Shown one piece after another: positions 53,919-63,330 of a stretch of DNA of 64,000 nucleotides (position 1 is its first letter; each line of letters begins with the position of its first letter). The stretch is from Turbatrix aceti (taxonomy: Eukaryota; Nematoda; Chromadorea; Rhabditida; Panagrolaimidae), in contig OZ017768.1 of NCBI GenBank assembly GCA_963969345.1, positions 8,890,718 to 8,954,717 of the forward strand, written 5' to 3'. A program made the position numbers and the translations under genes. The notes beneath the pieces are model-generated. The model had not been told where the DNA came from. It was given only the letters and a program-made list of their open reading frames with translations, and did not search any database.

Positions 53919-54361
53919 TTGGAAAGTGCTGTAATTCAGTGTTCTCACCTGAACTTTTATATCAAGCTTGTTTATTCGTAGGTCAAAGATGTCACAGTTA
54001 TCAATCCCGGGAACTGTCAAAAAATGCCTCATTCACAGATAAAATACACGCCTTTGATTGACACAACGAAGCGTTTGTGTGCAATTTTTTGATAATCGTG
54101 AGCAGATGAAAATAATCAAGGTCAGTTTTATTTTGAGTAAACAATATTTGGACAAACATAAAACACATAACACCTAAATATATTTTTTTTGAAAAACAAA
54201 ACAAAATGCCGGCGCAACTTATTTTGCGAATTATAAAATTAGTGCACGTGCAAATACGATAAATCAATTACGATACAAATCTTGCTCTCTTATTAGGGCG
54301 CGTGCACACATTTCTTCCTGATCATTCACAAAATCATGTCTGCTGTAATTTTGTAACCTCA
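53919..54361. other. Lipase 5 promoter and spacer
   Basis: Upstream of lipase 5 and upstream of the small membrane-protein frame; AT-rich; no other gene seen. Confidence 0.5.
53953..54030 (-). promoter_or_regulatory. Lipase 5 core promoter and shared GATA-like block
   Basis: TATAAAAG about 40 bp before the ATG and, on the plus strand, GTCACAGTTATCAATCCCGG followed by AACTGTCAAAAAATGC. Nearly the same as lipase 1 (36591-36625). The minus-strand reading ATTGATAA is a WGATAR site, the type bound by nematode intestinal GATA factors. Confidence 0.55.
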
Positions 54362-54598
54362 ATGCTGCGCTATTTTGGTCTGTATGATGGAAAATCAAAC
54401 CCGACACTGGAATCACTGCTGACGATCTACGTTTTTGGGTTGGCAATTTGTATTTGCGGCTTCCTAGTGCCATGGATTCTGTCATGTCGCATCGTGTGGA
54501 AACGGAATATTTCTGTCGTGTCATGCCGGACAGAATCATTGCTCACCACCAAAGCGTTTGATCCTGAAATCGCCAACATACTGTACATCGATGAATGA
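54362..54598 (+). CDS. Small single-pass membrane protein, hypothetical (78 residues)
   Basis: Starts at the first ATG of the frame (MLRYFGLYDG), has one strong hydrophobic segment at 18-41 (YVFGLAICICGFLVPWIL core) and a polar cytosolic tail ending DPEIANILYIDE. Intronless. No homology that I recognise and no clear promoter motif. It could be chance; the clean membrane segment with basic residues just after it (SCRIVWKR) is the only support. Confidence 0.35.
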   Translation: MLRYFGLYDGKSNPTLESLLTIYVFGLAICICGFLVPWILSCRIVWKRNISVVSCRTESLLTTKAFDPEIANILYIDE

Positions 54599-55607
54599 GC
54601 GTCGTTAGATTGCGTGCAACTGGTGGTGTGAATAATCATAAAACTGTCAATTTTTATTCACACACATAAACATACAATGACCGTAAACAAATCACGCCGC
54701 GCCAAGCGTTTTTGGAGAAAACACACTCAAAATGGTTACTGTAAAATTCATAACAATATTTTCGCAGATCTTGCCAAATTAAGTAAATAAAACAAGTAAA
54801 ATTATTGAAACTCACAATAACCTGCCAGCACGCAAAATCTTTGATCACATGCCGCCATTATCAGAAAGAAAACTGTAAGTCTGTCAAGCATTTGTTTGTT
54901 CAGAGCACTGATTTTGTGGTGTCTGAAAAGTGCAAGATGATAATGCACGTCCGTTTTTGAAGACACAATAACAAGTCTGCGATGAAAAAACATTCGACAT
55001 GACAACTGTGGCGACAATCAGTTGCTGTTTAGTTATCGCCACCGTTACCATAATTTTTTAGGCATAAATGTGCCAACAGATTTGCAAGCAGTACACCGAT
55101 GAAAAAGCAAAATACAGTACATCGATGAGTAAGCTTGCGTTGACAAAATAAATAATTATAAAACAAAAGTTTAAAAGCTATATGTAATGAAACCGTAAAC
55201 AAATGCCATTCAACTTGACTAAACAGCTCAACTTTGTTTCAGAAAATGTATATGCACCGTCACCGATTCAACAATAACACATCAATGCGCCATCACCATC
55301 TTTGGCCATTAGCCACCGGTATCAGACAGGAAGCTGTAAACCTGTCAATCATTTGATTGTTTGTGCACTGATTTTTTGGTGTCTGAAAAGTGCAAGCTGA
55401 TTGTACACATATTTTTCATCGACACTATTATGCGATAAAAAAATCATGTGCTAGACAGTGATGGTAACAAGGTGCCATCAGTGCGTCGTGTGGTGACTGT
55501 CTACTGTATTCAGACCGATAAGGCAATCCTTCAACCTCTGACCTGTTGCCTATAAAAGACGTTCCTCAACAGTATGAGTATTGTAGTAAACTTAAGTGTA
55601 CTCCAAT
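54599..55607. other. Intergenic region upstream of lipase 6
   Basis: Contains two diverged direct repeats: 54855-54945 and about 55320-55410 share blocks such as CTGTAA.CTGTCAA.CATTTG and GATTTT.TGGTGTCTGAAAAGTG. CCTATAAAAG near 55550 is the TATA box for lipase 6, with CCGATAAGG near 55518. No gene. Confidence 0.5.
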
Positions 55608-56615
55608 ATGAATACCCTGCTGTGGATTCTGCTTGCTGTTACCACAGCTGGCGTTCTGTCCCAGGATTATGGCAACGATCACCGGAAGCCTTCCAACTAC
55701 AAAGGTCGTCTTCCAAAGTATTACTCTGACGCGTATGCACGTCATCTTTACTGGCCGGTGTGCTCATTTGCGTATGGCAACACCAGCACTGTTGAATCGT
55801 GTCAAAGCACGTGCTTCTACAATTCTGAGCTGCTTACGTTCCAGTCGGTTCACTGCGGCATCGGTGAGGGAAACCTGGAACTTGATCCCTGCGTGGGTTC
55901 TGTCTCCGTGGCTCATGATTACAAGGCAGTCGTTCTCGTTTTCCGAGGCTCCGACACAGTGCACCAGCTTGGTTACATCATCAACACATCGTCACTCTGG
56001 GAACCTACAGAGAATGCGGAAATTCCAATCGGTAAGATGAACTTTTACTACACGAATGGCTTCAATCTGCTTTTCATCAACAACACGCTTCAAACCGTGT
56101 TTGATCAAGCTATCAACCGTTACCCCAACTACGATATTCTGATCGCCGGACATTCTCTCGGCGGCGCATTTTCCACCCTTGCCGCTGCTTACATCCGTCT
56201 CAACTACCCAAACGTCCCAGCCGAGCGCCTCATTGTCGCCACCTTTGGCCAAATTGTTGTCGGCGATGCTGAATTTGCGACAAACTTCCAAGAACTTGTA
56301 CCGTACAACTATCGCGTTGTGCATGCGTCAGACTTTGTCCCAAGGATGGCGAGCGAGATGACATTTAACGGAACCGACGAGCTAGCTTATCTCCAAGTTC
56401 ATGGCGACATCTGGTACGACAACGCAATGGACGACCTGGCTCCCTACAACGTGTGTCCCGGTCTGTATCACGAGGGATACTGTACGTATTACTACAACTC
56501 AACGACGGCTCCTCGGAACACAGAAAACGCTCTCGATCACGTCACTTACTTTGACCAACAATCGTACTGTCTGTTGTGCAACCGTACCTTAAACCTCGCG
56601 TTCTTGCCTTCTTAA
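55608..56615 (+). CDS. Secreted class 3 lipase 6
   Basis: Intronless, 335 residues from MNTLLWILLAVTTAGVLSQ (signal peptide). LPKYYSDAYARHLYWPVC marks the local family. Oxyanion strand LVFRGSD has the canonical F-R-G of lipase class 3, unlike lipases 1-5. Nucleophile in GHSLGG, Asp in HASDFVPR, His in DHVTYFD. Cysteine pattern as in lipase 2. TATAAAAG lies about 55 bp upstream of the ATG. It is on the opposite strand to lipases 1-5, head to head with lipase 5 across the spacer, and is the probable nearest relative of the ancestral type. Confidence 0.92.
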   Translation: MNTLLWILLAVTTAGVLSQDYGNDHRKPSNYKGRLPKYYSDAYARHLYWPVCSFAYGNTSTVESCQSTCFYNSELLTFQSVHCGIGEGNLELDPCVGSVSVAHDYKAVVLVFRGSDTVHQLGYIINTSSLWEPTENAEIPIGKMNFYYTNGFNLLFINNTLQTVFDQAINRYPNYDILIAGHSLGGAFSTLAAAYIRLNYPNVPAERLIVATFGQIVVGDAEFATNFQELVPYNYRVVHASDFVPRMASEMTFNGTDELAYLQVHGDIWYDNAMDDLAPYNVCPGLYHEGYCTYYYNSTTAPRNTENALDHVTYFDQQSYCLLCNRTLNLAFLPS

Positions 56616-56968
56616 AAGGCGTATACGTTATATAACTCGTGAATGCGTTTAACGCTGTGATAACGTGAAAATATTTGTGTTGAATAAACAAGCACTGATT
56701 TGTACAGGTTGAGCGCGTATCAGTTGGTGTCCGTTTCACAGGTGTGTTAACTCTTGAAAAACACGTAGTACACTTTTATTAAAAATGTACTAAATAATTT
56801 GTATGCTTAGTTTTGTGTTGATTAGTTTTCAAAATTCGTTTTGTTTAAAAACAAAATGATTTTTGCCTTAAAAGTTTTTTTAAGAGTAATTGAAGTGCGT
56901 AATTTAGTTGATTTATTGCGTATGCACGTGTATATTGATTTTTGCAAACCTGAAAATGCTTTCAGCTA
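56616..56968. other. Spacer between lipases 6 and 7
   Basis: Contains AATAAA for lipase 6 near 56685 and, at its end, TGCTTTCAG three bases before the lipase 7 ATG. AT-rich otherwise. Confidence 0.55.
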
Positions 56969-58060
56969 ATGGCCAAAATTTCCGATCCTCAGAAATCAGA
57001 GCCTGAACAAGCTGCATCATCTGACGCACTCCGTCAATCATCCAAACAGAAAACACAATCGATAACGCCCAGCCAAGTTCTTTGTGCGCTGCTGATTGTA
57101 ATTTTAGCACTCATTTTTTTTGTCCCCAAACAAGGTGATAACAACCGCAGACGCCTTTCAAGGCTCTATTCCGATGCTTTTGCCCGGTTTCTCTATTGGC
57201 CACTCTGCGAAATTCCGTATCTTCCAAAACCCAATGCCACGGCTTGCTTAAATCAGTGTCTCAATAGCTCAGAGCTTCTGATTACGCACACTGTTGGTTG
57301 CGCTATCGGCGATGACAAGAATCTCGACCCTTGTACCGGGTCCATCGTTTTGGCCCATGACTACCAGGCTATAGTGCTAATTCTTAGAGGTGCGAATTCT
57401 TCTCATCAGTTTTCCTATCTTCTGGATGTGGCACTGAAAAGCTTGCCACTGGACGACCAACTCATTCCCATCGGCAAACTCAACGAATATGTGACCAACG
57501 CTGTCAGAGTGCTTTTCGTTAACACTCCTCTCCAAGCCGCCTTCAATCAAACACTGGTACAGTACCCCGATTACGATATCCTGGTCACGGGTCATTCACT
57601 CGGCGGCGCATTGGCTATAACTTTTGGCGCGTACATCAGGCACTTTTACTCCGATGTCGTCCCTGCGTCCAGGATTTTGGTTACCAGTTTTGGATCCACA
57701 GTTGTCGGAGATTTGGAGTTTGCTAAAAACTATAAAAAACTGGTCCCTTACAATCATCGATTAGTGCATAATTACGATCCAATTCCAAGATTTGCCATCG
57801 ATATGAAAATTCCTGGCACCGATGAGCTGGCATATTCTCACGTTCATGGGGATATTTGGTACAACAATACCATGGATTCAGGAGCGTCCTTCCAGATTTG
57901 TCCCGGTCTCAAACATGAAGGCAAATGCACGTTCTTTTACAACTCGTCAATTGCTCACATGACTCCTCAAGGTTCCTTGAGCCACATGAGTTACTTTAAC
58001 GCAATCAATCGCTGTGAGTATTGTAATCGAGATTATCATTTAGATTTGCTTTCGTACTGA
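56969..58060 (+). CDS. Class 3 lipase 7, probable type II membrane-anchored
   Basis: Intronless, 363 residues. In place of a cleavable signal peptide it has a polar N-terminal tail of about 35 residues (many Gln, Ser, Lys) and then one membrane segment (36-53, QVLCALLIVILALIFFVP), followed by NNRRRLSRLYSDAFARFLYWPLC. This predicts a type II protein with the lipase domain lumenal or extracellular. Triad intact: GHSLGG, HNYDPIPR, SHMSYFN. Oxyanion strand LILRGAN. A TTTCAG acceptor lies 3 nt before the ATG, so the mRNA is probably SL trans-spliced. An N-terminal start further upstream is not available. Confidence 0.9.
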   Translation: MAKISDPQKSEPEQAASSDALRQSSKQKTQSITPSQVLCALLIVILALIFFVPKQGDNNRRRLSRLYSDAFARFLYWPLCEIPYLPKPNATACLNQCLNSSELLITHTVGCAIGDDKNLDPCTGSIVLAHDYQAIVLILRGANSSHQFSYLLDVALKSLPLDDQLIPIGKLNEYVTNAVRVLFVNTPLQAAFNQTLVQYPDYDILVTGHSLGGALAITFGAYIRHFYSDVVPASRILVTSFGSTVVGDLEFAKNYKKLVPYNHRLVHNYDPIPRFAIDMKIPGTDELAYSHVHGDIWYNNTMDSGASFQICPGLKHEGKCTFFYNSSIAHMTPQGSLSHMSYFNAINRCEYCNRDYHLDLLSY

Positions 58061-58538
58061 TAATGAAGAGTAGTATAACAAAGGTTGGAAAATGTTGTAT
58101 TATCATTTTTTAAAACCATTTATTTATTTATTTATTTCACCATTACTCAGTGGTTAGTTATCATTAGACCAGATGTTAGGAGGCAAACCATTTAATAAAA
58201 TGTATTTATTATCGTATTTAATCTGTCCAGCGGTGTTGTACCAGTTCATCATAGTTTCCCAAAGTTTGAATGGAGGAGTTTGTATTAATGCTTTTTGCCA
58301 AAGTTTTGTAATGGTAACATGAAAAGGAAGAATCATGTGAGTGTGTGATGAAAAAAATATGGGGCGTGGCCCTTAAATTTCCATTGAAATCATTCCGATT
58401 ATGTTTGAGTGAGTCAACAGTGATTTGTATATTAATACGCTTGTAGTGTTTTTTAATCACGAGAACCACGTTTATCAATTTTTAAAAATCAAAATCAGAC
58501 TGATCCAGACAGTGAGGGAGGATTACAAAGCATTATAT
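58061..58538. other. Intergenic region with TTTA microsatellite
   Basis: Contains a short (TTTA)n run near 58118-58136. No gene seen; the target duplication ATAT of foldback element B is at 58535-58538. Confidence 0.5.
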
Positions 58539-60515
58539 AAGACGATGACAACAAAAATTTTTTTATGAGCCTTTTTTTTGCGCTTATTTTCAGCGTTTAC
58601 GTTATTACACCGTAAAATACCTCAAAAAAGCATATTCCATCGAAGTTGCCCCGAAACTCGGATACATTTTCCATGATGCGTAATTCTGGCAAATTTACTT
58701 TTCAGACATGTTCGAGACGCTTAATTGCCTAAAATCTCTTTTTTTCTGATAACCTGAGTCGCGAACGACCTGTTGACGCTTCTTCTCTTTTTATTCGATA
58801 ATTTTGAACATCTAGTCCAAACATGAACGTAAATGTTGCGTTTTTATTCAATCTGATACACGGTGGCAGTTTGACTTAAATAAACGGTTTTTTCGCATTA
58901 TTACTTTTTTTATTACTTTTTTCGTGAAAACGCTTTTTATTCTCAATCAACATAAAAACAATAACAAAAACAACAACAAAGTAACGGAAAAAAGACGGTA
59001 GAGGAATAGGGGGAGCACCCTGACGCAGTAACAAAACTTGGCTACTGCGCCACCCCGACGCAGTAGCAAAGTTTGGTCATTGCGCCAGCCTAACGCAGTA
59101 GCAAAGTTTGGCCATTGCGTCAAAGAAGAAAGGGAAGCACAAGACGCAAAAGCACAGGCCCGCCGCAATAACGTAACTTGGCTATTGCGTCGAGATGAGG
59201 GTTCAAAAAATTTACACGACGAATACAATTACAAAAAGTGATACTGTATCCGTTGAAGAGCATTGTCCAAGAAAAATGATAAAGAATATCCAGAAACAAA
59301 ACAAAAAAGGATGAGATTAGAGAAACAATTACGACGACGATGTTAGCTATTTTAGAGGCGATTCTGATTAACTTGGGTCGATTTCCACGAGCAGCGAAGA
59401 AGGTAGCCATCCGAGTAAGCCGAATCCTGAAAGATAACACGAAATAAACGCCATAAGAAGAAAACAGACAAAAAAACTCAAAAAACGATCAGAAAAAACT
59501 CATGTAATCAAGAAAGTCAGAACAGTTATCTTTGATTGCCCTGCCACGAAAAGTCGGACAAACGATCCACACTACAACGTTGTTCGTTTGTCCGATTTTT
59601 CGTAGCGTTACATGAGTTTTTTCTGATCGGTTTTTTTGTCTGTTTTCTTCTTATGGCGTTTATTTCGTGTTATCTTTCAGGATTCGGCTTACTCGGATGG
59701 CTACCTTCTTCGCTGCTCGTGGAAATCGACCCAAGTTAATCAGAATCGCCTCTAAAATAGCTAACGTCGTCGTCGTAATTGTTTTTCTAATCTCATCCTT
59801 TTTTGATTTGTTTCTGGATATTCTTTGTCATTTTTCTTGGACAATGCTCTTCAACGGATACAGTATCACTTTTTGTAATTGTATTCGTCGTGTAAATTTA
59901 CCCCCATCTCGACGAAATAGCCAAGTTACGTTATTGCGGCGGGCCTGTGCTTTTGCGTCTTGTGCTTCCCTTTCTTCTTTGACGCAATGGCCAAACTTTG
60001 CTACTGCGTTAGGCTGGCGCAATGGCCAAACTTTGCTACTGCGTCGGGGTGGCGCAGTAGCCAAGTTTTGTTACTGCGTCAGGGTGATCCCCCTATTCCT
60101 CTACCGTCTTTTTTCCGTTACTTTGTTGTTGTTTTTGTTATTGTTTTTATGTTGATTGAGAATAAAACGCATCATAAAAAAATCATGGACGCAATGTGCA
60201 AAAAAAATTGTAAAAATAGTTTCACAGTACAATGAATTGACAAAATTATTATAAATCAAAAATATTGCGCCTGATCACTATATTTATAAACGCTGATCGC
60301 AGTTTGAACGAAAAATACACTAAAAGAGTCATTGCAGAATTTTCCTGTGGTGTTTTCAGAAAAAGCAGTAATAGCAAGTTTTGGCTTCTAGGCCTAACTC
60401 CGGATGCTTTTTGTTGTAAAAACGTAAAAAATGAGCTACTGTGATGTCTACTTTGAGTTTTCGAAAAACGTTAAAAAAACAGGCTGTTAAAAAAAATTTT
60501 TGTTGTCATCGTCTT
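58539..60515. mobile_element. Foldback DNA transposon, family 1, copy B (complete)
   Basis: 1977 bp, termini AAGACG-N8-AAAAATTTTTTT in inverted orientation, flanked by ATAT on both sides (58535-58538, 60516-60519). It is the reverse complement of copy A over its full length: the outer left arm here matches A's right arm and vice versa. Inner arms of about 570 bp (58928-59503 and 59608-60172) form the hairpin, again carrying GACGCAGTAGC-type repeats (one unit more than copy A) and the 106-residue hydrophobic frame (59120-59440 minus; from 59667 plus, extended there by an indel). No transposase. Confidence 0.92.
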
Positions 60516-60629
60516 ATATGCATAAACGGTAATCCATAAACGAAATGAGTGTTTTTTACTCTACGTTGCCCATAAACAGTCAGGTTATTTGTTGTCGGGT
60601 AGTTTTTGTTATTTATTTTCTGATTCACA

Positions 60630-63041
60630 ATGTCATCCAGCAATTTATCGACAACGTCTGAAAGCCATCAAAATACTGGTAAGGGGCACAACTTGTTTTT
60701 TATTGAAGTTTGGAAAATTTTGTAGATATTAAAATATTACCGATAAATTCTAAACCAAATAACAACGTCTCTGCGCATACGCCTGTCAAGTCTCCATGGA
60801 ATCTGACCGTTATTTTGATGGCATTTACAGTTTGCACATCCGCATTTTTCTGCGGTTACGACGGAGGAATGGGAAACATAGTCATGGTCTTTGCAACTGA
60901 GAATCCTGATCTTGGCATTACGCCTCTTTGGCAGGGTGCCATTGTATCCGCCATACCCGGAGCAGCAGGTTTTGGCGGGCTCGTAGCCGCACCTTTGTCT
61001 GACAAACTTGGCAGGAAACGAGTGATCAACATTTCAACTGGGATTTACACTATCGCTGGTCTTTTGGCCGCGCTTGCTACCAGCCGATACATGCTTCTTC
61101 TAGCTCGAATAATTGACGGCCTATTCATCGGCATCGCATGTGTATTGGTGCCAATCTACCTGAGCGAGTGTTCACCTGTATCGGTTAGAGGAACTATGGT
61201 TTCCATGTTCCAACTGACCATGAACATGGGTGGCATCATGGCAAACGTAATATCAGCTGCCGTTACCGGATTCGATACGGCAAATATTAGCTGGAGATTA
61301 CTGTACGTGTTTCCCTGTTTTGTTACCGTATTTCAAATGGTGGCATTTACTTTTCTGCCTGAATCGCCGAATTGGGTCTACGGACATGAAGGCAGGGATG
61401 AGACTATAAAGATTCTGAAAGACATTTATAACGACGATGAAAAGTCAGTTGCTGCAGCACTTGATGGAATTATTGTGGAACAAAAACAGGTCAACGAAAT
61501 TCAGGGGTACACTAAGATTTTCACAACGGATTACGTCTTCAAAGCGCTGATTTTGGGTGTATGCATTCAGTTTCTCAACGCTTTTTCGGGTTGCATTTCG
61601 GTTATGTAAGATTTTCTGTTTTTCTGACGATAATGCTTTTGCATTTTTCTTCAGGTATTTCATCGGCACAACAATAAAAGCCGTAGGCGTGACAGATCAG
61701 TTGTCCATAATTTGGTTTTCTTGTGCAGTCGCAGTTGTCTGTACGGTATTCAGCTTTGTGCCGCTACTTACGGTCAGTACAATACATTTTTTCACCATAG
61801 GGCTTTTCACCATAAATAGAAGCGCTCACCATATCGGGTGGTTATTAGAATTGAAAAAAAAAATATACTGTAGCTCAATATATGACATTCTGAAATTTGT
61901 TTGTAAAAAAAAATTGAGATTGAAGTACACCATCAGATAGTGCCGGCAAATTTCGGCAAAACGATGCAAACCCTTCTTTTATTTTCGGGCAGAAAACGGC
62001 GCTTTAGTATAGGTGGTAGCATTTATTTGCCACTAGTAAAAAATCAACTGATCAGAAAGGCGGTTTGGTGCGGCCAGTGTTGGCTGCCGCGACGCACGAA
62101 ACAGAGACTTTTTGTGCGTCGTGTTTTCGTGCGCGCTAAAGCAGACTATGACGTCAAAAACCCGCAATCCGTACTATTTTTTTAAAATTACAAAATTTGA
62201 AATGTGTCACTAAATCTTCAATTGGCTCTACAATCCACTTTTTGCCTAATTGTTGTCTTTGTTTTTCAGGTTGATCGCTACGGCAGACGTCCATTGATGC
62301 TATTCAGTCAAGTTGCCACTGGCGTAACTTTGCTTGCGGTCACCGCTGCTTTCTACCAAGCAGCAAACACGACAGGCGCTGTCGTGCCCCAGGCATCTGC
62401 AGATCTTTTTGTAGTCAATTGTCAGCAGTATGCAAGTTGTACATCGTGCATACAGGATGTACAATGCGGTTTTTGCGGGCCATCTGATCTGTATAGCTCA
62501 GCTTCGGGGTATTGTCTTCCACCAAAAGGCAACGCAACCTGCGAAGGACCCCTTGTCGACATTCATTGGTCATTCTATGAAGCATACTGTCCTACACCGT
62601 GGTCATGGGTGCCTCTTATTTGCATATTAATCTTCTTAGCAGTTTATCAGTCCGGATTTGGTGAATCGATTTGTAGTTCAATTTTGCAATTCTCATGTTT
62701 CAGCATCTTTGGCGTGGACCCTGAACGCTGAATTATACCCTCTGTGGGCCCGAAGCAACTGCGTGGCAATAGCCTCAACCGCTCTCATGTGGGCCAATTT
62801 GATCATTTCACTGTCATTTCTTTCAGTCGTCGAAGCGATCACGGTCTATGCAACTTACCTGATCTTTACCGTAACTACCTTTCTTGGTGCCGTTTTCGTT
62901 TATTTTGCGCTTCCAGAAACAAAAAATCGCACCAGTGAAGAAATTCAGAAAATGTTTATGTCGAAAAAACCGGTACGAACAAACAACGATATTAATCTCG
63001 AGGAGATTCCCGTAAACAGGCAATTTGGAAAAAAGCAGTGA
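60630..63041 (+). CDS. Proton/myo-inositol cotransporter-like (HMIT, SLC2A13 type) 1
   Basis: Five exons, 60630-60678, 60726-61605, 61655-61772, 62270-62660 and 62704-63041, encode 591 residues with GT/AG introns. Sugar-transporter signatures are in order: DKLGRKR after segment 2, YLSECSPVSVRG, LPESPNW, VDRYGRRPL, SGFASLAWTLNAELYPLWAR and LPETK. A cysteine-rich insert between segments 9 and 10 (NCQQYASCTSCIQDVQCGFCG) is the PSI-like extracellular loop characteristic of HMIT. The short first exon was chosen because it gives an ATG in phase; an internal Met at 60710 would lie in the intron. Intron 3 (497 bp) is ten times longer than the others. Confidence 0.9.
61773..62269. other. Unusually long intron of the transporter gene
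   Basis: 497 bp against 43-49 bp for the gene's other introns, with a GC-richer patch near 62040-62160. Possibly an old insertion; no termini or coding capacity recognised. Confidence 0.5.
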
Positions 63042-63330
63042 TTATTTTTTTCGCTTTTGCATAAAAAACGGATAACAGTGATCAATTTCCAGATACTAAT
63101 AAAACTGTTTTTGCTTTAAAAAACGAGTGTATTGCTTACCAGCATTTTGATGGCATGCTGATAAAGTGGTGGATGAAAAGTTATAACACTCATTTCGTTG
63201 AAATTCAATGGCATATACTGATTTCTTACAAATCTTCTTTTTTTATTTAGATACGTTAAAATAAATAATCTATGTTGTTATATCGCAATTTATTATACAT
63301 GCACATTAGAATTTTTGATTCCGGTCATAA

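Larger units (their letters stand above)
43864..53972. repeat. Second copy of the 10.1-kb duplicated segment
   Basis: Begins with the same bases as 33537 and ends with the same bases as 43663; beyond 53972 the sequence continues into new DNA. The offset changes from 10327 to 10309 between about 48720 and 49510 through small indels. Confidence 0.93.

Noticed and set aside
59536..59739. 67-codon frame in the foldback spacer as a first exon of the arm ORF
   Set aside because: It covers the hairpin spacer and shares sequence with it only because both arms are repeats; no evidence of joining to the 106-residue frame.
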